Both the position numbers and the translations under genes were made by a program. Source: Rhizophagus irregularis (lineage: Eukaryota; Glomeromycota; Glomeromycetes; Glomerales; Glomeraceae). From it: DNA of 64,000 nt. Numbering within the stretch: the stretch's first letter is position 1; every line of letters begins with the position of its first letter. A model generated the notes under the pieces. That model searched no databases. It worked only from the letters and a program-made list of their open reading frames with translations, and was not told where the DNA came from. Shown one piece after another: positions 1-11,922 of the stretch. The stretch lies in NCBI RefSeq assembly GCF_026210795.1, contig NC_089453.1:3164501-3228500 (forward strand). The letters are read 5' to 3'.

Positions 1-256
1 TATAGTGACAATGAAAAATTGTAAAAGATCTTTTGATTCCTTAGGAAGACAAGAAATTAACGTATTAACAATTACATATATATGGCTTATAATCACAATC
101 ATCATTTTGAAAGTTCCAAACATCCCTCAATAAGATTCTAACGGAAATTTCACACCATTGACGATTAACTAATAAACATGAAAATAAAGTATTTTTATCA
201 TATTCTAAATATTCAAATACACAATTAAGACAATTGAAGATAAGTTGACGAGGCAT
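1..256 (-). pseudogene. F-box protein gene fragment, frameshifted
   Basis: Reading on the minus strand from ATG at 256, the first ~45 residues have the F-box pattern common in these fungi (start MPRQLIFNCLNCVFEYL, then SCLLVNRQWCEISVRIL, then a DVWNF tract). F-box proteins normally recruit substrates to SCF ubiquitin ligases. The frame stops at 65, but the next frame continues the family pattern (NTLISCLPKESKDLL) to the window edge, so a one-base frameshift lies around 80-130. An unusual intron is possible but I see no good splice sites. The gene is also cut by the window edge. The F-box call rests on pattern recognition, the frame change on direct reading. Confidence 0.7.
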
Positions 257-1417
257 TTTCAGAAAAAGAAATTTCTATGCTTAAAAAAATTTACGAGTTC
301 ATATATAAAAAAGGTGAGGTAAACTATTTTACCGAACCGAAATCAAACTTTACCCTTTTTTTGGATTGAAGATCTAAATAGTTCTAACCTTTTGGAAAAA
401 ATATTAAATATTTTTCCATTCATCAAATTTCTATAAATCACGTGATTTATTTTTTTTGTTGTGATTTGTGAATCCGTGTATGTTGGTAATAGTAGTTTCA
501 TGGTGTATTCCATGAAATAGTAGAAAATATAGTTAATATATATATTTGCCGATCTGTTGAGTGCATACTATGAATCCTGAATATCGTCACATGCATTCTT
601 CGGATACTAAAGAAGAGAGCCGAAAATTATAGATTACGTATGTGCTTCAAATAAAGCAACTAAGTCTACTGTACTTAAATACATAATAATATTCAATTTA
701 TTATTAGTTTCCTACATCTCATTTTCTTGATTTGTTTTTAAATGTTAACCATGCAGGAAAATATGGAAATAAGTAAAATTCTAGGGAATTTATAAGTTAT
801 TTTTGATTTATCAATGACATTTTGTCATTCAGGTACACAAGTTGAGAAAGAAGAGGTTAACTTCACTTCCTCCATTTCTCACACTAGTCACAACTACTTC
901 AAATACTACAGCTATTCCACTTTATTAACGGTGGATATATTATTACTGTATTGCAAGCAAATGATGCACATGGTAAATTTTCTTAAGGCGATGCAAGTAC
1001 AAAGAAATGAATATCATAAAAAAGAGTATAACTTGGTTTGCTTATGATTTACTTTGTTTATATTTTCATAAAACTCATTGCTACGCACCGAGAACATTTT
1101 TATATAAACAATCTAAGTGTGACGGTATGAGTGAAAATTCGTAGTTACCGACAGGTTAAATTATCGTTACTGACACAGATAGGTGGTTGGCACAGCAAAA
1201 TTATCAAAAAAATTATTAAACACAAAACATACTTCGCAACTATACACATTTATTAATTTATTCTGTTTAATATTTATTAATTAACTGTTATTAATGCTTT
1301 AATTGTGGCTAAAATTTATTATAAATATATTGTTCATATTGTATTATTTATATTGTATTTACATCATTGATTATTTTTCATCAAAGTCTAAAAAAAATTG
1401 TCAGCAATTTGATTGTC
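257..1417. other. AT-rich intergenic stretch, no gene seen
   Basis: Open frames here (for example 814-1047, +) are short, with no recognisable domain and AT-driven composition. Nothing supports a gene. Confidence 0.5.
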
Positions 1418-1425
1418 GGTAATTT

Positions 1426-1658
1426 AGGACCCAGAAATATATATATAGGGGTCAGGTGATGAAAAAAATTTTTTACTATGAGCTGTACGCATTTTTTCAG
1501 GGCCGGAATTATGATAATGCCAGTCGGTTACTATAATAGGAAATAAAGTCTGACTGGCATTATCAAAAATTATCTAAAAAAGGAAAGATTTTCATGACTT
1601 TTTTAGTTCAAAATACGCAAACTCAAACCTGACCCTTTTATATATATTTCTGGGTCCT
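1426..1658. mobile_element. 233-bp TIR element (hAT-like MITE) with perfect 8-bp target duplication
   Basis: The termini form an inverted repeat of about 32 bp beginning AGGACCCAGAAATATATATA, with a few mismatches. The element is flanked by exact direct copies of GGTAATTT at 1418-1425 and 1659-1666. An 8-bp duplication suits hAT (or P/Merlin) elements. An inner inverted pair, GATAATGCCAGTC at 1513 and its complement at 1552, makes it a strong hairpin former. No coding capacity, so a non-autonomous element. Confidence 0.85.
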
Positions 1659-1666
1659 GGTAATTT

Positions 1667-2871
1667 GTCTCTTTGTTTGTCCCTTCGGTAATTCGAATGT
1701 CAATTCGGTAATTTAACTGTCAATAATTTTGACCCAGACTCATTTTTTTTTAACAAAAAATTTAAAATTTTGTCATGGTTAACATCAAATCAATATTTGT
1801 TAACATATTTGTTATTTAAGTTAAAATGTATTTTTTAACTCTGGCCAATTTGTAATTTTTGGCCGGAATTAAGTGGTGAAATCACCGGTAGTGATAATCA
1901 AGATTTAGCAATATCCTAAATAATTATAAATTCAAAAATTATACCCACAAATAAACAAACAGTATTAAAAGCAACAATTTTTTATAATTTCTGAATATCA
2001 ATCAATCAATTCTTTTTTCTTTTCTTCCTTTATGCTTTTCAGATTTGTTAAGCTATAATTATGATTCTTTTAAGTTTTTGGCGTAATTTGATTTTTGTTA
2101 TTTTTTTTTTTATATAATTTCTTTAAAAATTTAGCCTTTAAAAACAATATTTTTTTTCTCAACATAAAATTTAAATATCGGTAATGTGACTGGGTCCCAA
2201 AAATTAATTTATGTAAATGAAAATTTCTTAATTTATTCATTGTTCATACTCGTATTACGTGACTTTATAGAAAAAAAATTATAAAAAAAAATTTTTAATA
2301 AATATAGTTTTAAAAGGAACATAGTATGATATGAGTATTTTTTTCCATTCTGCAAGTTTACTTAAAGCGTTAAGGTTGGTTTTTAATGTCAATTTTGACT
2401 TATTTAGCAGATTTTGGTTTTCTTCTGATTTCCCGCTAAATTTAATTCTGCCCAACATTAAATGATCAGCATAGAAAATTCCTTTTTTGGAAACCCGTGT
2501 TTAAACACAAATAGAAATAGTCATTATAAGTCTATTTTTAATGATTATTAATTCGAATTTTTTATATATAGAATAAAAACTTAATTTAAATTTAATGTAT
2601 TTTATCCATTCATTTTTGTAAGAACATGTAATTACTTCCTTTTAATTAAATCACATGAACGGCAAATTTTATCATTACACAATGTATTTTTAAAGAAATT
2701 TCTCAACGCAGATCAGTGCATCGGAAAAATTATGGCCCGAAAATATTTATTTTATTGTAACTTCTACTTTTAGTTAAAGTATTCCTTTTAAGTAACCTCA
2801 TTCATGAAATATTGAAAAAATTTTCGTCTAAAAAATATTTGTAGTAAAATAAACTTCTAAAATAAAAACAA
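1667..2871. other. Intergenic, upstream region of the Sel1-kinase gene
   Basis: AT-rich with poly-A/T runs. The motif CGGTAATT recurs at about 1684, 1707 and 2178, and loosely inverted GACCCAG motifs lie near 1733 and 2192, hinting at an old decayed TIR element. No gene or defined promoter could be supported. Confidence 0.4.
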
Positions 2872-5800
2872 ATGGGAACCAAATTTAGTAAATCTAATAT
2901 CTCAGTTACTGATATAGTAAACACCAAAAATTGTTTACATTGTAATAAACCCTTTACCGAAGAATTATGGTGTAAAGAATGTATTAATTCTTTAGAAAAA
3001 GCAGCAGAAAATGGTGATGAAAGGGCAATGCATAATTTAGCCTTTTGTTATTACAATGGAGGAGGAACAGAAAAGAATTTAGAAAAAGCCTTTTATTGGT
3101 ATCAAAAAGCGGCAGAAAATGGTAATGAAAATTCAATGCATGATTTAGCCTCATGTTATGACAATGGAGAAGGAACAGAAAAGAATTTAGAAAAAGCCTT
3201 TTATTGGTATCAAAAAGCGGCAGAAAATGGTAATGAAAATTCAATGCATGATTTAGCCTCATGTTATGACAATGGAGAAGGAACAGAAAAGAATTTAGAA
3301 AAAGCCTTTTATTGGTATCAAAAAGCAGCAGAAAATGGTGATGAAAGGGCAATGCATAATTTAGCCTTTTGTTATTACAATGGAGGAGGAACAGAAAAGA
3401 ATTTAGAAAAAGCCTTTTATTTGTATCAAAAAGCAGCAGAAAATGGTCATGAAAAGGCAATGCATAATTTAGCCATATGTTATTACAATGAAGAAGGAAC
3501 AGAAAAGAATTTAGAAAAAGCCTTTTATTGGTATCAAAAAGCAGCAGAAAATGGTGATGAAAGGGCAATGCATAATTTAGCCTTATGTTATAAAAATGGA
3601 GAAGGAACAGAAAAGAATTTAGAAAAAGCCTTCTATTGGCATCAAAAATCAGTAGAAAATGGCTTTACTAATTCAATGCATAATTTAGCCTTACATTATT
3701 ATAATGGAGAAGGAACAGAAAAGAATTTAGAAAAAGCCTTTTATTGGTCTCAAAAATCAGTAGAAAATGGTGATGAAAGGGCAATGCATAGTTTAGCCAA
3801 TAGGTATTACAATGGAGAAGGAACAGAAAAGAATTTAGAAAAAGCCTTTTATTGGTATCAAAAATCAGCAGAAAATGGTGATGAAAGGGCAATGCATAGT
3901 TTAGCCAATAGGTATTACAATGGAGAAGGAACAGAAAAGAATTTAGAAAAAGCCTTCTATTGGTATCAAAAAGCAGTAGAAAATGGTGATGAAAAGGCAA
4001 TGCATAATTTAGCCTTTTGTTATTACAATGGAGAAGGAACAGAAAAGAATTTAGAAAAAGCCTTCTATTGGTATCAAAAAGCAGTAGAAAATGGTGATGA
4101 AAGGGCAATGCATAGTTTAGCCTTATGTTATAAAAATGGAGAAGGAACAGAAAAGAATTTAGAAAAAGCCTTTTATTGGCATCAAAAATCAGTAGAAAAT
4201 GGCTTTACTAATTCAATGCATAATTTAGCCTTACATTATTATAATGGAGAAGGAACAGAAAAGAATTTAGAAAAAGCCTTTTATTGGTCTCAAAAATCAG
4301 TAGAAAATGGTTTCACTAATTCAATGCATAATATAGCCTTTTGTTATTACAATGGAGAAGGAACAGAAAAGAATTTAGAAAAAGCCATTTATTGGCATCA
4401 AAAAGCAGCAGAAAATGGTGATGAAAAGGCAATGCATAATTTAGCCTTACGTTATAGAAATGGAGAAGGAACAGAAAAGAATTTAGAAAAAGCCTTTTAT
4501 TGGCATCAAAAAGCAATAGAAATTAACAAAATAAATTTTAAAAATGAAGTTGAATTATGTAATATATGCAAACAGTTATATACTAATTACCAGTGGTGTC
4601 AACAATGTAATGCCAAACAATTTCAACTTGATTTTTCAAAGTGGACCAGTAAAAATGAATTTATTGATAAATTTATTCAAGAAGCACAACTAAATGCCAA
4701 AAATAGTTATGAAATTTTAGAATGGATACCTTATAATAAATTGTTAAATATTAATTATTATGATAAAGGAGGATTTAGTGAAATTCATAAAGCTATCTGG
4801 TTCGATGGACCTATTTTTAGTTGGAACTTTGACAAACAACAATGGAATAGACAATTAGGTTATGAGGTTATTCTTAAAACACTTAATAATTCACCAAATT
4901 TAAATAGTAAATTTCTGGATGAGGTATATATATTATTTATATTTATTAACAAATTTTATTCTTTTACAAAAATTAATTTTTTTTATTATTTATACAGTGG
5001 AAATATCATTATAATTGTCAGAAAAAATCATTTTCAAAGTTTATTCAATTTTTTGGATTTACCCAAGATCCAAATAATTCAAATTATATAATAATAATGA
5101 GTTATGCAAAAAAAGGAAGTTTAAGAAAATGTTTATCTGATATAATTAAATTTAAATGGCAAGAAAAGTTACAATTATTGAAAAAAATTGTATTAGGGCT
5201 CAAAGTAATTCATGAATCAAATTTAACTCATGGTGATTTTCATGATGGTAATATTTTAATATCAGATAATTACAATGAGTTATTTATTATTGATTTAGGA
5301 TTATGTAAACCTATAAATGATTTACAAGATTCTGACAATAAAATTAAAGAAATCTATGGAGTTTTACCTTATATGGCACCTGAAACATTAAGACAAAAAC
5401 CCTATACACCAGCAAGTGATATTTATAGTTTTTCAATGGTAATGTGGGAATTTACATCAGGCATTCCTCCATTTAATCGTGTAGCACATGATCATCACCT
5501 TACCTTAAGTATTTGTAAAGGAGAACGGCCTGAAATTATTGAAAATACTCCAAAATGTTATATAAATTTAATGAAAAAATGTTGGGATTCAGATCCTTCC
5601 AATAGACCAACCATAGCAATGCTCGAAAATATTATATCTGAATGGATTAGATGTATTAATAAATATTATGAAATAAACAGGAATGGAAATTATAATTTTG
5701 AAGTACCTAATATTGATAATAAATTAAAAGATGATATGTTGGAATTTATAAAAGCAAACAAAACTTTAGTACAAGAACAAGCAAATGCTCCTATTATACA

Positions 5801-5885
5801 ATCTCATACACAAGCATATTATACAAGTCGTAAATTTACTGAAATCTTAAATACTGGTTGTTTTGAATGTGAAGTTGACATTTAA
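2872..5885 (+). CDS. Sel1-repeat protein with C-terminal tyrosine-kinase-like domain (two exons)
   Basis: Exons 2872-4923 and 4998-5885 give about 979 residues; removing a 74-nt GT-AG intron joins FLDE to WKYHY in phase 0 and restores the kinase. Order: N-terminal MGTKFS, which fits the N-myristoylation consensus MGxxxS; a Cys motif C21-x2-C24-x9-C34-x2-C37; fourteen 36-residue Sel1-like repeats (44-547); a second Cys motif with identical spacing (C563/C566/C576/C579); then the kinase domain. Seen in it: glycine-rich loop GGFSEIHKA, Lys669, HGDFHDGN with Asp764 and Asn769, DLG in place of DFG (783-785), APE (811-813). The catalytic loop is HGD rather than HRD, so it is a non-RD kinase; activity is likely but unproven. 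Sel1 repeats normally bind partner proteins, so a signalling scaffold-kinase is plausible. Substrate unknown. Confidence 0.92.
3001..4512 (+). repeat. 14 x 108-bp in-frame tandem repeat encoding Sel1 units
   Basis: Exactly fourteen 108-bp units (36 codons each) run without gaps. The core TEKNLEKAFYW is nearly invariant while the stretch around residues 4-17 of each unit varies. Units 2 and 3 are identical at DNA level, and units 6-7 closely match units 11-12 (offset 540 bp), which points to recent unequal crossing-over or gene conversion. Long antisense open frames across this array are by-products of the repeat. Confidence 0.95.
4924..4997 (+). other. Intron of the Sel1-kinase gene
   Basis: Starts GTATATATAT and ends TTTATACAG, 74 nt. 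Read-through would append a frame ending at 5091 that destroys the kinase, whereas splicing keeps the kinase N-lobe continuous. Confidence 0.88.
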
Positions 5886-8490
5886 AAATTCTGTTATTTA
5901 TTCTTTATTTGTTGGGCTATTTGTCAGTTGTTATTTTTCAATTTTTACTAAAATAAATATTTTAATACAGATATAATAATTATTGAAATAATCTTTATTT
6001 ATAATTTTATTTTTGTTTGAAATTTGTTATGTTTAATATTCATATCCATACTTTAAGATTAAGAACTTACCAGTATTATTTATTGCCTTAAAAAAATATT
6101 ATAATTATTTTTCATAGGCTATGGATTCTTAAAATATAATCAAAAAAATTCATTTATTGAAGTTGTATCATTGATGCCATCTTTTTAAACAACTTAAATT
6201 CATTACTTATTTCTATTTCCTTTTTAATTAAGATTGATAAACTATATTTATTGTAAACAAATAGGTTAATATATAGTTACTTGGTGAAACTATATTTGGC
6301 TAGTCCCTATAAAAAAGAAATGTCTGATATTTGTATTTTTATCTAACTTTGTCTAAATTTTGTGTAAAAATTCATTATATTGTGCTTAAATAACTATTTA
6401 GCTGCAATCATATTGTATAATTTCCTTTTAATTTCTTGTCAATATAAAACTTCCTTGTTGTCATTATTTGTTTTATCATGAGAAATTTGAAGTCAAAGAA
6501 TGATGAGATCTATTAAACAATTCGTATTTTATTACATATATTTTTCAATAATAATGATTTTATGTGATGAAAGCCTGAAAGGCCTTAATAAAAATATATT
6601 CTTTGTGTAATATTTGCATTTCCATCACTACTTTGTGCTCTGGCTATAGATTAATGTTGCACTTTGATGCTGAGATGACACTGTTGGTTGGTCTAGGAAT
6701 ATTAATTATTGAAACTGAATTTTAATGTTATGAAACTGTGAGCAATGATTTAATGGTGCAACTTAATATTGTTATTTTGATTTGTCATACATTGTTTCCA
6801 ATGTAATTTTGTATTTTTTATTTTTCAATACATATAAACATACAGCATATTGTACACAGGATAAAAAAAGTTAAACCAGATGTACCGAAAAATTTTGCGA
6901 AAAAAATTGCCACAGTTGCCTGCAGTATGAAGAGTTTTGGCTATATTCCTATATTCATGACGTGTTGGCGTCACAAAAAAATTAGGATGGATTTTATTTT
7001 AAGATTTTAATTTCTACACTTAGAAAAAATTCACAAGGGTTAAAACCCTAAAGGTCGTAAAAGAAGGAGGTTGAATCCACCGCCATCCATCTATTATCTT
7101 ACAAGAAAAAATTCATAAGAAACGTTCCATATGCATAAATTATAATATAAATAAATATATGAACCATCGTTGTTGCTATAATAAGACCAATAAAAAAATT
7201 CTTAAGAATCATGATTCAACAATTTTCTTCCCTTTAACAAAGACAATTTATTTAGTTAAAAATTATATTTTAGGGATTACGGGGTTTAAATCACATAAAT
7301 ATTATGAAAAGTATACTTAAATAGGAGTAAATTATTTATAATCTTTGTACGTTAATATTTAAATGATGATTGATGAGCGAGCATGTTACAATAAAAATGT
7401 TAAAACTGAATTATTCAAACAAATGATATAATAAAGCTTGAAACTTTGAAGATAAATCTTTAAAGTGCCCAAGAAAAGTTTCTTGATTTGAAATAGACGT
7501 TCAAGTAAGAGAAAAAGAAAAGGTAAAAGAGACTTAAAATGAATTAAAAGAAGTTTTTACAAAGCGCACAAATCAAAAAATAAAAAAGTATATTGGAATT
7601 TGAATAGGTGATAATAGTAATATGGTTTCATAGTCCTAGTGCTAATAATATTACGTCATTAGGCCGAGATTTTAATGGAATTACGTAGATACACGTGATT
7701 AACCGTAAGTACTTATTATGTTAATACGTACTAGTTTTGAGGTGAGTTACTTTTTTTTACAGATTGTTATCTCGTTATCCCTTCCCTTTTCCCCTTTTTA
7801 GTTTTCTTTTTTTTTACTTCATTTCCTGTAGCGGCATGGAGATAATGTTCTAAGGTTCATTTTCGTTATTTTTGGAGATCGATGTGGTGCAGCACGTGAC
7901 GTTTTTTAATGTTTACAGTATATCTAATACTAGTAAGAGAAATTTGGTTTGCGACATGCAACTAAACGGGTATAGATTCAAATTAAACTCAAGGCTTTTC
8001 TAGGTAAAATATAGTCAAGGTTATTATTTCATTTATAAAATTTGCTAATTATTTAAACTTGAAAGATTATTAAAGCAAAACTTTTTAAGAATTCCTTTTT
8101 ATTTTATAAATTAAAAGATGATATTGAAAAATGTAAAAATTTAATATTTATGACATGAATAATTGATATGCAAAATTTCTAATAAAAATTATTTTATAAT
8201 TTTGTTTGAGTTTCCTGAACTTCTTGTTTATTCTGGACGTCCTGTGGTATTTCTTCTTGACTATTTTGAGTATCTTGAGTATCTTGAGGTCATATAGATA
8301 GCCGGAAATTACAAATTTTAGTTTAAAATAGTTCAAATAGTTAATATTTAATGAGTGACACGCTCCAGGGGATTACTCATTTATTTCCAACTCCCCATGA
8401 AATAAATAATACTATTTCTTATAATAATAATTAAAAAAGACAATTAGAATATATTATAACGAAATAATTAAAATTACAATTTATTAATAT
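5886..8490. other. AT-rich intergenic stretch
   Basis: Begins with the 3' untranslated region of the kinase gene (AATAAATATT near 5952 may be a polyadenylation signal). On the minus strand 8289-8194 there is a short Gln-rich frame (PQDTQDTQNSQEEIPQ...) ending in TAA that resembles the end of a lost gene. Nothing else recognised. Confidence 0.45.
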
Positions 8491-8669
8491 TTATCGCCGT
8501 TTTCAAAATGATGTACGCAGTTAAATTTGAATAAAAAAAAAGAAAACCGAAAACTGGATGAAAACCAAATGAAATATGGACAAAAAACGGATGAAAACCG
8601 GGCGAATATTGGTATTCGAATATACAATCACAAATAAACTGCGTACACCATTTTGAAAATGGCGATAAT
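8491..8669. mobile_element. ~179-bp TIR element (MITE)
   Basis: The left end TTATCGCCGTTTTCAAAATG with the following 12 bases is repeated in inverted form at 8638-8669 with about two mismatches. The interior holds reiterated GGATGAAAACC-like motifs. No clear target duplication and no coding capacity. Confidence 0.75.
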
Positions 8670-8889
8670 AGTAAATTACTGTATATAATTAATTGTTTAT
8701 TTTCTAATGGTCATAATAATATATAAAGATAATTACCTAAATGAAAAATTTATTTCTCAAAGATAGTTTAACATGTGAATCATAATTATGCCTTATTCTA
8801 AAAAAAAATGTTGTGTAAAATTGTTTACTAAATTAAGTTTATTATACCAATTACCAAATAAATACTTAAGAAATGAGGGCTTTTTGTAA

Positions 8890-9205
8890 TTATGATATAC
8901 GTTTTAATACAAGTCAAATAGTCAACAAAAAATAATGACGATAACAATGATTATGAACCTTTGTCAATAACCTAACTAAATTTATTTATATTTATCCGAT
9001 GCATGTTAATATAATGAATTATATATAATGTATTAGTAATTACTAAGGAATTTTCTCTTAAGAGATTCATTCGGAAATAAGGAATGCAAATAAAAAAAAG
9101 ATTTTTTTCCAATTTATCACGTTTTATCTATATTTAAATTTATCGATTAATTACACTCTAATATTTATTTAATACTTATAATAATTACATAAAAATATAT
9201 AAGGC
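8890..9205. repeat. Duplicated segment, paralogue of 19245-19740
   Basis: Colinear with 19245-19740 apart from indels: shared runs include AATGACGATAACAATGATTA, CAATAACCTAACTAAATTTA and TTTATCGATTAATTACACTC. Followed directly by sequence matching 29896 onward, so 8890-9480 is the unoccupied paralogue of the site later split by the giant foldback element. Confidence 0.85.
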
Positions 9206-9213
9206 CAAATTTC
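9206..9213. other. Unoccupied target site of the foldback element
   Basis: A single CAAATTTC here corresponds to the two copies at 19737-19744 and 29896-29903. Left flank matches the sequence before 19737, right flank (CAAGATTTTGGATAT) matches that after 29903 (CAAGGTTTTGGATAT). This fixes the element boundaries independently. Confidence 0.85.
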
Positions 9214-9303
9214 CAAGATTTTGGATATCTTGAACCGAAAATTTGACATATAAAAAAATTTTGTTCCTTAGAGAAATGATGGAAAAAATTTCTAAACTTA
9301 TTA

Positions 9304-9480
9304 TTAAACTATTAAGTAATTATTAAGATATTGGGATAGGTAAAATTCAAGATTCTGTTTCTGTTCTGATGCGAGTTTTAATAATTCTCGTTCAACATTT
9401 GCTTGAATTTCAATCCCGTAAAGCGTAAAAAAAAATAATTTCATTTTCGTTAGTTTGCATATTTTCTTTGTTAATTCAAT
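9304..9480 (-). pseudogene. Degenerate C-terminal copy of the 264-residue gene at 29996-30790
   Basis: The minus strand encodes GIEIQANVERELLKL...QKQNLEFYLSQYLNNYL and stop at 9304-9306, nearly the same as the C-terminus of the protein at 29996-30790. Further upstream it keeps NENEIIFFYA, but about 75 bp between these parts is deleted and shifts the frame. The N-terminal half is absent. Confidence 0.85.
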
Positions 9481-9499
9481 TTGTTTTTAATTATTTACC

Positions 9500-10100
9500 A
9501 ATTTTTACCATTTTGTTTTGCGATTTTATTTAATAAAAAGTGAATTCTTTATGGAAGAGGATAGCGAATAAAAGGGACATTTGCTAAACATCAGTATTTG
9601 TATATTTTATATATTTAATTTTTCTCAAAAAAAGTAACAAATCAAGTGGTGTATCAATAGAATTATCTTCTTTACCTAAATTGTTTTCTTTTTTTAATTT
9701 TTAAAATATATAAAATAATAAAATATTTATTAAACAAAAAAAACATAATTTTAAAAAAAAACTCTTTCCAACAAAATGTCAATTTATTAAAAAGGCGCAG
9801 TAAAAAAATTTTTTATTACGAAAATAGACTTTTATCACTAGCTTTCGCTTACTATCGACATATTTCAAACAACTCGCGAATATTCACCACTTCATTTCAT
9901 ATCTTTTAGTTAAAAGTTTTTACTTTTAATAGAATTATACATCCATTAGGACAATATCTTCACATCGACACTTAATGTAATATTTAACCACTTTTTATAT
10001 TGGAAGAGTTTTTATTTTTACTTGCTCCTCTACATTGCCATACACTTTACATTTTATAAATATATAAATTTTATACTTTCCTTTACACTAAAACACCTGA
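9500..10100. other. AT-rich spacer
   Basis: Homopolymer-rich sequence with no supported gene. The open frame beginning at 10022 is in phase with the family start at 10103, but the residues before that point have no counterpart in the paralogue. Confidence 0.4.
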
Positions 10101-10102
10101 AC

Positions 10103-11840
10103 ATGTCACTATTGAACGTTCAACCTACAAAAAATTTTTTGAAAAACTCCTTTCAGGTCTCCCTGAATAAATTACACGTGATCAAACCAAACCGAGCAAG
10201 ATATATGAAATTCGCCGATCAAGAAGTTACTTTTTTGAGCTTGCCGGTCGATCCGAACGCACCAAAGAACTTCATATAAAAATACATACCAATGGTTATC
10301 ACACTCCACGACGTATTCAACAGAAATATTTCAAAGATGATCAGAGACAAATATTATTGGATCGTGTCCATATCATAGCATCACATGCTCGTAAGAACGA
10401 CCAACGAAATATTACCACAAGAACTTTTTATAACTTCACCTACAAAAGATACCACTTGTGTTTTGGAATTTATACCCCTTGTTTGGACAAACAAACAGAT
10501 TCAAATCTCCCTACATTACATCAATTTTGTAAAATCCCATTGCCCTTCATAATGTCACATAAATGACGCGGTTGCGTTCATCATCAATGAAACCTATTCA
10601 AGTTCAAAGCTTTCAAAGATATCAAACCCAAAGATGACAAGAAAAATATAGACATCCCCGTAAATTTTGTTAACGATAAAGCCTCGCATGCCAATCTCGC
10701 TGTATCGCAGATGGCAAACTGACCGTACCAAAAATATTTTCTCCAACAGGTTGGGTATAACCTATACTGAACCACTTCATGCTCGAGATTCCGGTTCGAT
10801 TTTAAGATTAGGTAATAGACATATGTACTGGAAGAGACTTTCCAACTTCCAATTTACTCCGAGCGCCAACCCTCGTACAAGAAAAAGACAGGAAAAACGA
10901 TTTGAACGTTCGTGTAGAAGCAGAACGAAACCACAGCTAGGATATACACGCACAATGGCGGATAATCTTGCCATTGCAAAAAAATATCATTTTTTATTTC
11001 TCAAATCACAGTTCATCAACAAACTATCAAACACTTAAAGTACAAACAAGCGCATACAATACCTGATGCGAACGACTACCAATTTTTGGTCCCATACTTT
11101 GTGAACAATCATCCGGTACCAATCGCTCTCGGTTGTTTCAATAGATGAATCTACAGCGCCTATCAACTCTCCATCTTCGATGCCTATTTTGTATACTGTA
11201 GAACCATCTAACCCCATTCCAGATATATTTATCCCCACAAATACCATGACATTATACCGCCTGATCCAGTATATGTCAAGAATGGAACTTTTATCGTACC
11301 AGAGCCCCAAGAATAGTTCACTTATATGTCAGAACTTGAGAAGAATCTTGCCTGTGATCGGCAAAAGAAAGAAATAATAGACTATTGTCAACAACAAGAT
11401 AACATTGAACGTGACGCGATTGCCAAAGCTAGAAGGGATGAGGCCGCCCTCATAGGAACAAGTGTTAAACGTCTCGACACCTGTCATGTAGCTGCACAAT
11501 GCTTAACTTTTACAACCAATATTTTCCATGAGAATATGGTGAAATTTACCGAAAAGAAAGCATGAAACGTTGATAATACCGTATGTCAAAAAAAATTGCG
11601 TAATGAAATGAACAAATTTATTAGGAAATTTCCTGACACTGTCGATTAATTCATATGACAAGCTGCCTCAGAGATGATCCGAACACCTCCGATGACACAA
11701 AAGATCTTGAACTTCAATCAAACAAATGCGAAGTTACTCACAATTTTAACCTTTCCTCACATAGTAGTTCGATCAAACCTAAACGTCTCCGTCCTGCACC
11801 GCCCTGGAAGCGGGACCTTCAAACAGTTCATATTAATTAA
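10103..11840 (+). pseudogene. Decayed copy of the ~670-codon unknown ORF family
   Basis: Parallels the minus-strand ORF at 35459-37366 along its length, but across several frames. Matches in order: FQVSLNKLHVIKPNRA (FDVSFHKFHVTRSNRA in the paralogue), IHTNGYH, TRTFYNFTYKRY...FGIYTPC, NIFSNRLGITY, RFERSCRSR, KKYHFLFLKSQFINK, and DDTKDLEL near the end. Frameshifts lie near 10250 and 10570, with a stop in HPVPIALGCFNR-stop near 11145. Where the other copy has its first in-frame stop, this copy has Glu (RFERSC). I do not recognise the family; the protein is basic with a charged, probably coiled-coil C-terminal third. Confidence 0.75.
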
Positions 11841-11922
11841 TCATTTTTATATATTTGTATTCGTACATTTGCGAATTGTGACAGAAATACTATCTATTTT
11901 GTTATTTAGAACACCATCAGTC

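Noticed and set aside
814-1047. 77-codon open frame
   Set aside because: No recognisable motif, AT-driven composition, no paralogue in the window.
1733-2205. Possible second TIR element with GACCCAG ends
   Set aside because: Only about 7 bp of inverted match and no target duplication.
2984-4516. Three long antisense open frames (194, 146, 66 codons) across the Sel1 repeats
   Set aside because: They mirror the 108-bp coding repeat; their His/Phe/Leu-rich periodic products follow from the sense codons and there is no independent start context or domain.
10584-11310. Minus-strand open frames of 63-91 codons over the decayed ORF copy
   Set aside because: They are shadows; the plus strand carries the homology to the 35-37 kb ORF.
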